This document shows, in pieces, positions 1-41,500 of a stretch of DNA of 64,000 bases. Numbering within the stretch: the first letter of the stretch is position 1; each line of letters opens with the position of its first letter. The translations under genes and the position numbers were made by a program. Where the stretch lies: the NCBI RefSeq assembly GCF_036373705.1, contig NC_089863.1, positions 32,448,227-32,512,226 of the forward strand. The letters run 5' to 3'. Under the pieces are notes generated by a model. The model did no database searches and had not been told where the DNA came from. It saw only the letters and a list, made by a program, of their open reading frames with translations. Source of the DNA: Amia ocellicauda. Lineage: Eukaryota; Chordata; Actinopteri; Amiiformes; Amiidae.

Positions 1-217
1 TTGAATAGCCTGTGCTGCCGAGATTGTTTCTGCTGAGCCACCTATTTTAGTATCATCTGCACATTTGACAAGTTTGCTTACTATCCCTGAGTCCAGGTCA
101 TTAATATACATTAGAAAAAGGCAAAGGCCCTAATACTGATCCCTGTGGAACTCCACTAACAACCTCACTCCAGTTAGAAGCAACTCCTCTTATCGACACC
201 CTCTGTTTCCTATACAT
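1..217 (-). mobile_element. CR1 LINE fragment, reverse transcriptase part
   Basis: Read on the minus strand, this encodes the central reverse transcriptase block of a CR1-clade non-LTR retrotransposon: a [12 protein letters not shown] motif followed by a xADDTKIGG active-site block. The same stretch is recognisable at 5700-5950 (plus) and 26500-26745 (minus). The copy is cut at the window edge on one side. On the other side it is interrupted by a foldback MITE at 218, which landed in the segment encoding YRKQRVSIRG. Confidence 0.85.
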
Positions 218-400
218 CAGTGGTTTTCAAACCTGTCCTGGAGTATCCCCTGCCCTGGTGGTTTTTGTTCCAACCAAGGTCTTAATTACTAAATTTAACT
301 GTATATTGCTTTGTTAGTTCAATTAAGGATTCAATTAAGGAATTCCTTGGTTGGAACAAAAACCAGCAGGGCAGGGGATACTCCAGGACAGGTTTGAAAC
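218..400. mobile_element. Foldback MITE (hAT-like), short copy
   Basis: Long inverted repeats face each other across a short AT-rich centre. The left arm begins CAGTGGTTTTCAAACCTGTC and the right arm ends GGACAGGTTTGAAAC, with the arms matching through a TTTTTGTTCCAACC block. The right tip lacks the final CCACTG. It is the same family as the complete copy at 61339-61667. Insertion into a CR1 fragment is visible at its left edge. No coding capacity. Confidence 0.75.
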
Positions 401-599
401 ATTATGTATGATTACTTGTTAAGGCAACATTTCAGCCTTATTCAAAGACGTGGATATAGTAATATAGTAAATCTGTATGGGTATTGTTCATACTTCAATA
501 TTGGTTTAGTTTGCCTTTATTTGACTTTGCTCCCTTTTTCTTGGGATTGTGCTGTCTCGTAAGTGGTCCGTAGGTTGTCCCTTTTCATATTCAAAGATT
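401..599. other. Unannotated AT-rich stretch
   Basis: I see no coding frame, repeat or RNA gene here. It would lie downstream of, or in the last intron of, DCST2. Confidence 0.4.
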
Positions 600-1123
600 A
601 ACAGTTGTGCCATATTCTCTCCATTTCTTAATAATGCACTTTACTGTGCTCCGGGGGACATTCAATGCCTTGGAAATGTTCTTATATCCTACCCCTGATT
701 GGTGATTTTGAACAACCTTATTCCAGATTTTGCATTGAATCTTCCTTCGTCTTCACGATTTAGTTTTCAGTAGGAATTGTACTAACCAACTGTGGGAACT
801 CCCAGAGACAGGTGTATTTAACCTGAAATCATTTGACACACCTTAATTGCACAGAGGTGGACTCCATTCAACTAATTACATGACTTCTAAAGACAATTGG
901 TTTCACCACAGCTCAATCAGGTGTGTCATAGCAAAGGGGGTGATTACTTATGCATTCACATATTTTCTGTTTTGTATTTGTAATTAATTTAGAACAATTT
1001 GCAAATTGTATTTTACACTTTGACATTATGGACATTTTCTGTGTTGATCAGTGGCAACAATGTGGCAACACAATGAAATGTGGAAATGTCCAAGGGGGGT
1101 GAATACTTTTGTGAGCCGCTGTA
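600..1123. mobile_element. Tc1/mariner-like remnant, end portion
   Basis: It ends in a typical fish Tc1-type terminus (GGGGTGAATACTTTTGTGAG to CCGCTG, then TA at 1122-1123). Inside is the short promoter-like stretch with GTGGACTCCATTCAACTAAT seen upstream of Tc1-type transposases. The other terminus is not present, so the copy is truncated, and no open transposase frame remains. The superfamily call rests on recognising the end sequence. Confidence 0.5.
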
Positions 1124-1341
1124 TATCAAATAATAACAAAATATACATAGCTTATTAAATATGCTGTTTATGGTCATTTCTATAAAATGGTGGGCATCAG
1201 AACCTTGGTCAAGAACATAACCCCTTATTATAACATTGATTCTAGGGGAATATTGGATTTAACTTGCATAATTTTGATTTTCAAGCATCTGTTCCTGGGA
1301 TGTAACCTGCTGTAAGTGTGAGTAGTCTAACCCTTTGTATC

Positions 1342-31916
<30,575 letters not shown>

Positions 31917-32679
31917 GTTCTCGCAACAGTCAAAGTGTATTGAGTGAAAATTGGCAGTCTCTGTGTGTTGCTTCTGCTACATCTGACCGCCAACAAAGAT
32001 CCTTGAGAGACAGGAATAAGAACACACAAACAAACACACTGATCATGGCTCATCATGGTATTCTCACTAGGATGTTACATAGCTACATACATGCAGCACA
32101 CATTTGCATTCCAGTCACAAAAAAATAATGCTGCACGCATTTTTCCATATCAGATGTATCGAATAGTAGAACTATTTCCATAAATGCAACGAATGTCCTG
32201 TAATTTGCAGGGAATATCAATACCGGAATATCTATCACTGGCAACCACATAACCTTGGGTCATGCACCCAAAAAATAGAAAATCACAAAGAAAACTTAAA
32301 ACAAAATCTGAAATAGGGAGGTGTGGGTCTATTAGGGTATGCACGTCTATTAGGACGAATATGGTATATTCACACATACATACATACTTACATACATGGA
32401 TACATATTTTCATAATTTGAAACAATGTTATCCAGTGATTAATCTAGTTGATTAAACATTGTTAAACTATAATAATTATCAGCTATCTTTTCAAAGTTTG
32501 TTGAATACTGATTCAGCCTACAACTGACACAATTCATGAATTTAGCTGATGTCAGAGTGTGCGTAAACATTTGACTGCTAGTCCATAGAAACCCTCATTT
32601 GCACATAGAAAATAAGCGTTGTTTTAAGGATGTTTCCCACTCTGTATTCCTTAACAAATTAATTCCAATGACATGCCCT

Positions 32680-33900
32680 AGAACAGGGGTAGTCAATTAT
32701 GTTTTATCAGGGTCCAAATTTCTTGGTCAAGGTCCATCTATACTCCAGAGGGGGTGGTATTGGGAAATCACACCTCCAAATGCCCCTTTCCAACACACAC
32801 ACACAATTCTGTGAATTAGTAATATACCCCGTTGCTTATATTTAGTACAAAAATAAAACGTTTTAATAAATGTACATATAAGTATTAAAGCACTTCCATA
32901 TCACTTTCAATTGTTTTAATTTGTTAAAGATTATTGTAGGCATATAGACTTTCAAGCATTTCGTGTCTGATTAGATGCAAGTCTTTAACACTTCCTTTTA
33001 ATCACTGCCCACTGCTCAAAAATAATGTTGCAAAATGATGTCAAAGCTTGAGATTGAGGAATTCCGGGCCTCCCCCAACGATTTTGAAAACTGAAGACCT
33101 GAAATGCGCGATTCTGAATAATTTTGAAGTCGTAAAACTTAGCTCAAAATTTCCATGAAATCCATGAAATCAGGCAGATTTGGACTCAAACATATCTTTG
33201 CTTCACAACCACACATCACCAGCGAAAAATCACAGATCAACCGAGATTATACATGCAAACTAAACGCGGTTTCTGGTGCTTGTCAATCACAGATCAACAC
33301 GCATTATTATACACAATTATACATGCAAATTAAACGCGGTTTGTGGTGCTTGTCAATCACAGGTCCATTTCAGTCGGCGTCTGTGATTGAGACGGGGGAG
33401 GATGCACCATTTTCTATTTGTGCAGCTGCTAGAAATACGCGTCTGCACTGGAAATGAGCTGCTTCACGCGCTGATGCAGGAGTTTCTGTGAACACAAGCT
33501 GTGGCACCGTGAGCCCTTCCTCCCTGCTCGTTTGTTCGCACTTTTATATTTTGCAGGCGAGGCTGAAATATGTCCACCCGTCAGACGATCCGCAGTTTAG
33601 CTGTTTATTTACAGACATCAGGAACACAAAGCGAATGCGTGTGTTTTTGAGGAGTACAAAGTGACGTTATTGACCCAGTGCAGACGTACATAGTGACATC
33701 CGGACAGGGATGCGAGCAATCAATCAGCTAAATAGCTAACGTGAAAAAGAGCTCTATAGAACTCCCATATTAATACGTTACATCCTATTGGCTGATAACC
33801 AGGAAGGGCTGCTGCTTCCACACAATAACAAGCGCTGAGTGCAACAACTTTAGGATACTTGAACCCTAGACGCCAATATAAATAAATAAATAAAATAATA
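32680..33900. repeat. Unclassified repeat-like, CpG-richer block
   Basis: It opens near AGAACAGGGGTAGTCAATTA, which resembles a hAT terminus, and is followed by moderately CpG-rich sequence from 33050 to 33720. No matching opposite terminus was found and no transposase frame is seen. The limits are approximate. Confidence 0.3.
33229..33368. repeat. Two-unit tandem repeat (57 and 70 bp)
   Basis: ATCACAGATCAAC starts units at 33229 and 33286, and a third partial unit (ATCACAGGTCCA) starts at 33356. Both full units contain ATACATGCAAA, TAAACGCGGTTT and TGGTGCTTGTCA. Unit 2 has 13 extra bases in its first half. Confidence 0.85.
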
Positions 33901-33959
33901 AAACTAGAATGCTAATGCTAATGCTAAACTTTGTCTTCATGTGAAAGTATGTTTGAGTA

Positions 33960-34420
33960 TAATAAGCAGTATGTTTCACTGTACATATAGTAGTGTACAC
34001 TACAGTATAGTATAATAGTGTAATATGGTATATAACAGTGTATTATAGTAAGCATTGTACTGTAGTAATATTTATAATACATCACATTAATTCAGTATAC
34101 TATAGTATACAACACTACCATAGTATGTATTGTACAACTGTAGTATATTACAAGGCACTACAGTATTCAATAGTGTACTATAGTATATCACAAGCTACTA
34201 TAGTATACTGTAGTATAATAGTGTTTTATGGTATAAAAAAGTATAATACAGTATGAGTTGTACTGCTTTAGTAATTACTATAATAAATCACAAGGTAATA
34301 CAGTATACTATAGTATAAGACACTACCATAGTATTTGTTGTAGAACTGTAGTACTGTAGTATTTGTTATATTATAGTATATGACAAGGTGCTACAGTATA
34401 TATATATATAGTCATATGTT
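33960..34420. repeat. TATAGTATA palindromic repeat block
   Basis: Dense repeats of CTATAGTATA and its complement. It includes a perfect 16-base palindrome, GTATACTATAGTATAC, near 34097. Two diverged long units start CAGTATACTATAGTATA about 200 bp apart (near 34095 and 34298) and share ACACTACCATAGTAT and CTACAGTAT blocks. Confidence 0.8.
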
Positions 34421-35322
34421 TAGGTTGCATTTATAATTGACAATGAAAAAATGATATGAAATGTTATGGGACACTATATAAAGTTGTTTGATTTGTTATT
34501 ATTATTAAGTTGACTTTGTAATATTAATTGCATAGTTAGTTAAAGAGCTGGCAAACTGTATGATTACGATCTGCTTATATTGACTTATTATGCATTTAAA
34601 AGACCGCTATCTACCAGTATACATTCAAAAGATTAAGCATTTCAAGTTATATTAAACACATGCATGCAATGCTAAACTATATTAACACAAAGCTCAATGG
34701 GATAATAGGGATTAATAGCAGGCTGACAGGCTCGTAGACTCGGCTGCACTTTTAAACAGCACCGCGCTCACATGTGCGCTAATAATCGGTACTAAAGTCC
34801 CGTATATACGAGTTTAATGTGCTGTTATTATTATTAGTTACCTTAGTGGAATACGTATTAGTATATAAAACAGTTAGCGAATGTCATTTAGTATGTAAGT
34901 AGTAGCAGTGAATAAATATTAGTATATAAAACAGTATTATACTGATATAATACAGTATTGTATGTGGATATCGTCTGGTTAAAGATTCTTTAATGCAGGT
35001 AAAATCATAGAGAACATGCTGTATTATAGGGAATGAGCAGAGATATGTCGGCTTTTTCTAACCAAGTCTCGTAGCGCAGTTAACAAGACTTAATAATATG
35101 GAATAATAACATGACAAATAATCCGTATTAAAGCCCCGTATGCACACATTGAATGTAGTATAATTATTATTAGTAGTAGCAGTGGTATAAGTATTATAAT
35201 TATACAGTATTTAATACAGAAATCAATAACACAACTGTGACCGCAGTGCAAATCAAAATGCAGCGCGCAGGCGCAGGGTATACCAGAGACAGAGGAGGAA
35301 TCGAATGATGGGAATCGAGACC

Positions 35323-35377
35323 GCTGATTGGCTACTGCCTGGACCTTAATTTGCATATTCAACGCTGATTGGCTGCC
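35323..35377. promoter_or_regulatory. Doubled inverted CCAAT boxes flanking an octamer
   Basis: CGCTGATTGGCT occurs twice (about 35322-35333 and 35363-35374), each containing ATTGG, the reverse of CCAAT, the NF-Y site. The octamer ATTTGCAT (35349-35356) lies between. The surrounding 150 bp is CpG-richer than the rest of the interval. The layout is promoter-like. Which gene it would serve is unknown; it is about 1 kb upstream of the DCST1 start. Confidence 0.4.
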
Positions 35378-36042
35378 GGTCTGTCAGTTGGTCTGTCTGC
35401 GCGAGAATCCCTTCCTCAAGGCAATGAGATTTTTGGGGTTTTTAATCGATCAGATCTCAATAAATATCGATCCAGCCGCACAAACAGCACCAGCAACCTG
35501 ACCGGCATCACAATGAGCCTCTGTGTGAATCTGGTGTCTGTACGTTAAGAACTGCAGGAGGAGTAGCAGTCCGGACGAACGGAATAATAATAATAATAAT
35601 AATAAAGCTTTTGTAAGAGAACAAGACCCTGCATGTTTTCACATGCAGACTAATTAGTGTCATTACATGCATTACATTCATATACAGTGTAGAATATACA
35701 GAATATAAATGCATTGAATAGTCCGATGTAGCAACAATCACTTTTGCTTGGTAGAACTCCTAGCGAATTAATTGTGTTAATTATGTATTATATTTCATAT
35801 TATTGTGCACATCAAATCTAGTTTAACCACTTCCTCTGCTGGGATTATACATGTATACATAAATAGAGGCTACATACAGCTATTCATACTAATATTAATA
35901 TACATACCTGATCAAACGCAGTGCTTAATATTTGTACCTAAATTCCATGTATTTACCGCTAACACGTAGCTATCCCTTATACAAAACCGATTTTTACGTT
36001 AAAAGTACCTGTTGTATTGTTTTAAAAAACAACAACAGCAAT

Positions 36043-36055
36043 GTTGCTTAGCAAC
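36043..36055. promoter_or_regulatory. RFX-type X-box upstream of DCST1
   Basis: GTTGCTTAGCAAC is a near-perfect palindrome with both half-sites of the RFX X-box (GTTGC and GCAAC) at the usual spacing. It is 304 bp before the DCST1 ATG. RFX factors, RFX2 in particular, drive ciliary and spermiogenesis genes, which fits a sperm-specific gene. Function is inference. Confidence 0.6.
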
Positions 36056-36358
36056 AGTTTCTTCTTTAAAACCCACTTGAACATTTACATTATAAAATCT
36101 TATAATAGAGCCTAAACAATATATAAGTACGTTAACATATAACGTCGTAAACATGGCATTGCTAAAATATGCATTTACAAACTGTGATTAGGCCTTTTAT
36201 ATATCTTAACTGTCGTTGTCACTTACTGGCCTTTAATGTTTGCTGTCGCGCTCTGCTGCTATCATAATTCCTGGCCTGTCGCGGAATACAAGTATTGCAT
36301 ATCGAGACTGAAACTGAATTGCACTACAGAAATAGCACGAAGTGATCACTCCTAGAAA

Positions 36359-38471
36359 ATGGATAACACAAGAGACACTGGCAAAAAGAAAACTAAACCA
36401 CCGCACACAAGTAAGTTTTTTTTTTTTAACTATTGATTCTAAACGTGAATAGATTGATGACCCTCAGCTGTATCCTTGAGTTAATCTGAACAAAATGCAG
36501 TCATTTCTGTTTTAAAATGAACGATGGCTTGATAAGTGGCATTTAGGTGAGGCTGTTCAATGTTGAGGACTGAAATACAAGCTACAAAGCCTAGTTCCAA
36601 AAAGTGCAAGGCACTATTAATGTAGAACATGACTTCTGACAATAAATTAAGCCAAATTGCATGTGTAGGTCAAAGTATTGATTTGATAAAGGCTTATGTT
36701 ACATCATGTTTATCCACCAATGTATTTCTGCTTCTTAAAAACACTTAATACATAAATCAATTAACTGTTGTTGGGATACCAATTTAAGTAAATGTATTAG
36801 AACTTCTTGCAGTTACCCAGCAGTACTATTACTTCACCTAAAACAATTCCTGCATACATTTTTTGAAACGTGTTTTTAAAGGGTTTCTACACTTGGTTCT
36901 TTAGACTGGCATAATAAATCAGCAAATGTATTTAAAGCCATTATTAGCTTGCAGCTTACAAAGTTAGTGTCATGATTAAGATTACACAGGTTTTGTCTCT
37001 CCTCAGCTGTGCAGTACATGTGTGATCGAGTTCTCCCGAACTTTGCCAAACACTTTCTTTGCAGTGGACCCCAGGAGTTTCCCTTCACCAAATTTTTCCT
37101 GGGTGCAGGCTTTGGTGCCATCTATGGTATAGGTAAGATACAACCATGATACTAACATTGCTATTGTTACTTGAATCTTACTTTGCATACTTTCTTTCGT
37201 TTCTGCCTTTATACTTTGTGCACCACCCACTTTAAAACAAAGGCAATATCAAAATGTGTACACACACAGATACTATATAAAACAAAAACACAGAAACAAT
37301 AGCTATCACAACATCAAAATGGGATAGCACAGCTCAGTGCGCACTGGTCTTTTTTTCATTTAGGACTGTATTATGGACTTCTTCACAAGATTCCAATGTA
37401 TGAGGAATACAGAATCCCTGTGGCCTGTGCATTCATAGGTGAGTTATGCCGTTGTAAACAAACAGATATTTAAACATTGTTTTTGTTGCAGAGCCATGTA
37501 TGTTTGTTAATCAGTCTTTGTCTGCTTTGGATTATAGGCCTCTTTGGCTTGCTTGAATGTCATCTTATCTAGACTGAAGTGAAAAGCACACAGTAGATTG
37601 ATCTATTGTGGTGCACTGGTTTTTAACACTATTGATTGTTTTCTTATAGTCACTTTCTCTGTGATTTATGATTCATGCTGAGGTGGCCAAATCACTATTA
37701 TGTGTGTTAGTCCGATGGTCTATCAATAGGTTATGGTGGCCTACATTTTTAATTAATGAAAATTAAAGAAACATTAAAGAAAGACCGATATATACAAAAC
37801 CGATATATACAATTGTAAAGTGGCAAAAAGATCTTAAAAACAAAGTGACAAACATGCCATGTACATAAAAGAGCTAGTCTTTTTTCAACATTCAACACCC
37901 ACATATTTGTAAATTAAACTTGACAGGTCAAGTGAAACTTTGTGCCCTATGGCTAGAAAAAAAACAGCTGGGAGGCCAAGGCTGCAGCCACTGACAACCC
38001 CCACCCCCCTACAGGGGGGAATCCTTTATCTGCATGATACTGTCTTACAGTTTCTCTCCCAGCCTGAATTTCCTGGTGTTTTATGACTTTAACTCAATTC
38101 ACTTTTATTTATCTATTTATTTCATCTCATTATTTTTCCATAGGTATTTTTGACACACCTCAGAAACAATTCTTCATCCTCTCTCATTACCCAATCAATA
38201 TTACCCCCAGAAAACCTGTGTTCTGAAAGCGGCAGCACAAAACAAATTCCTTCTTCAGCTACCCAAGCATCAACAGCTTTCTGCATTTCCTCAAACCTTC
38301 AAACCTTTCCTATTCCTCACTAAACAGTTGTCCAAGTTATTTATCGACATATGTCATACATATATCATACTGTTATACTATATAATTATTTTATTATATC
38401 TAACGATTCACAAATCTAAGAAACCTTCAATGAGCAATTGCTGTTTCCCCAGATTCCTGTTTATATATATA

Positions 38472-38511
<40 letters not shown>

Positions 38512-41500
38512 TTGCTCTAATACATTAAATTCATATATTATTTATTTGTAACCCCCAGTTCCAATTCTAATATATTTTCCCTCTATATTATCCTTCTATT
38601 TCTTGTTTTTAAACCAACTCCTCTGATCGTATGGCCTACCATTCCAATCCTTTTCATACTCCCTTAACAGATAATCCACCACTGATTCATCCTCCCCAGT
38701 TTGACATCGTGTCCCAGTCTTTTCCCGTATTACCACGTAATACTCTGTTAAAAAGTACAATGACAGTTGCTACTATTCTGTCAGCTGCAAAATATGCAAT
38801 CCACCTCAGACCCGTGCTACACGAGTAACACCTTGATGATTTAACAATGACAGCTGTAATTACCCTAGCACCCACCCCCCAAACCCATATTACCCAAATA
38901 ACAATTTGTTGATATAATACGCATATTACATCAACAAGCTATGAACTGTAGTCTTACTGCAAGGAAAACAAAAAAACTCACATTCCAGTGTGTATCCCAA
39001 CTGCAGTGCCCGAACCGCACACTGCAGCGGATACAATGGCTGCCACATGACCTTGCTAATTCCTACAGGATTTTGGCGCCCAGGGCAAAAGCCCTAAAAC
39101 CTGGGACCTTTTAACTTGGAAACACAGAAAATCTCTCTAGACTTATTCCACTTTTTATTCTTGATAGTGGGACAGTGCCCCCGGTGACTATTGATACCCG
39201 TACAGAACACTAATTTACAGGGTGGTATTTAAAATCTTGTTCTGAACTGGCACCAAAGCCCAGGACACAGAAGCCACCATCCTGTTCATGACACCAACTG
39301 ATGAGTCGCAGAAATCCAGATAGAGATGCACCTCCAATTAAAAGGTTTTTATTACAAGCAGTTGCATGGAAGAGGTTCAAGAACAGTCTTACAAACTACA
39401 GTTACTTTTATGCAGACCAGACAGGAGAGAAAGTTAAAATGCTCACATGTCTCCTGATGAGTGGAAGTTTGGTTTGGAAGACCCATATATGGCTGAACTG
39501 GGAACATGAAGGCATAGGTAATTGTTTAATATAAGGGGCGTTTGTACAATGTATCAAGCCAAAATTGCTGGTAAAAACTATAGCACAGTACTGTAGCACA
39601 GTAAGACCGTGAAACAGTGACCTTGTTCACAAAGGGAAAGAAATGCAGTTCTTCAATCATGTAACAATACAATGTTATGCCTAGATAAACAGCCCATGTA
39701 TACATTGTGTAAATAAACTACACATTGTTAAACAATTGTTTTCATGACTATTCTGATTTCCTCCATTGACTTCCAGCAAAGCAGCTCCAGAGTTAGCACC
39801 CCCGTGACGTCATGGCATATTTTTCGATCTCTGATTACTGAGAACATGAAAAACTTGGACATGAAAAACTCACTCCACATAATACGTTTCTACTTATAGA
39901 ATAACTTGAGAAATTATGGATTTTCGGTGGAGTTCTGGTTTAAATCACAAACTAAAAACAGCAGTGCATTCAAAATATATGTGCCTTACCTTTACTTGAA
40001 TATTATTTATTATTACTTATTTTTTATTCAATTATTTTAGCTGGTTAAGACATTTGCAAAATCAGCTGTCACAGCTAATAAACTAATAAACTGCCAATCA
40101 GAATGTAGTATTCAGTATATATGTCATCCACACATATGACTACAGCAGTGTATACAATCTGTCTGCCCTGGAAACTGTTCTGGAATCTCATCTCTAAAGG
40201 GGAAGAATATGGCTGGTTAGTGAAACTAGAAACTTTTTATAGACAAACAAATACAAGGCCCTGGAGCTCTCAACATCACATGCCGAGAACTGGGGGTTCA
40301 TGATTAAACAGTTTTTTTTTTAATTGACCCAAAAAACTTTGGACTCTGGTCATGTGTTAAATCCCAGGTGGAGGACACTGCTGTTGTACCCTTGAGCAAG
40401 TTACCCTACCTAGAATGCTCCAGTAAAAACCCAGCTGTATAAATGGATAATTCTATGTACAAATTTGATATATTGTAACAATTGTATGTCACCCTGCATG
40501 AGGGTGTTTGCTAACAAATATAATAATAATATTCAAATAAATAATATATTGTTTTGTGCATCCGGTAACCTGTAATGTTGCACACTTTCTAGTACATTCT
40601 GTACCTTAACTAGTGTGATAAGCTCTCACTCTTCACACGTCACAGTTTCATTCCATCTTGCAGTAAAGTTAACCCCTCATTAATTCCTCCTGTTAGCAAA
40701 TGTATAAACCTTCTATGTATTAGCTAAATAGCAAAAACTCTATTAACGATTTGGTATAAATTTATACAAAATTAAATAGTAACACCCTTACGCACACCCT
40801 TGAACATTCAAGCCACTATGTCCTGTACATCCTGTATCATCTTCACTCCTCTCCCCCTCCTTTAATATTAACCCTTCAAAAGTAATAATCAATGAGTAAT
40901 GATTACATTTTTTGAATAAGACAATTTTTTGATAACCAATCAGAAGGTTAACATTTTTAAGTTTATCAAATGGAAAAAGTAATAACAGGGTGGCAATAGT
41001 ACATTTTGTAGATTGTATTGAACTTATTGTATTTTTCTAAAAATTTTCTGTGGTTGCACTTAGTATGTTAAAACATTACGACTCCTCAGTGTCTGTCTTT
41101 CTGTCAGTGTGTGGTTGTAAATACATACAATGACTGTCTTTCACACAATGTGTTCTTTGTAAATATCTGTAAATCTGTGTGCAATTTTGTGCACCTGCAG
41201 GTCTGTGTGCACTGTGCTGTGCTGTCTCTGCCTATCTCCGGTGCTCAATTCTGCTCATACTTCCTAGCATGCTTGGTACTCAAGGTCGGGCCTACGTTAT
41301 GGTGTTTGTCCTAGCATGCCTCTACCAAGGTAAAACATTGGAATTTCCTTTAATAATGTGTTAACATACAAAATAAGAGCTACATGTCATTGCTGTCCTG
41401 AAAATGCTTAACATTCACTTAAAATCTGAGGTTCTATCCATCATCCTAACCCTCATTTCCACCAAAGATATATGCACATGTGGATGTGTAATGGAAATGC

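Larger units (their letters stand above)
31917..36358. promoter_or_regulatory. Divergent DCST2/DCST1 intergenic region
   Basis: About 4.4 kb lies between the two start codons. From left to right: the DCST2 5' flank with a weak X-box-like GTTGCTTCTGCTAC at 31967-31980; a CAGGGGTAGTCAA hAT-like terminus at about 32684; a short tandem repeat at 33229-33368; TATAGTA palindromes at 33960-34420; a doubled CCAAT block at 35323-35377; and an X-box at 36043-36055. The rest is AT-rich. Untranslated first exons of either gene may lie here but cannot be placed from sequence alone. Confidence 0.5.
37439..41200. other. DCST1 intron 3 with repeats
   Basis: 3.8-kb intron holding a (TA)n run at about 38462-38508, the LTR-like repeat at 39298-39660 and a SINE at 40335-40535. 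The rest is AT-rich; one C-rich patch lies at about 37998-38020. Confidence 0.6.
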
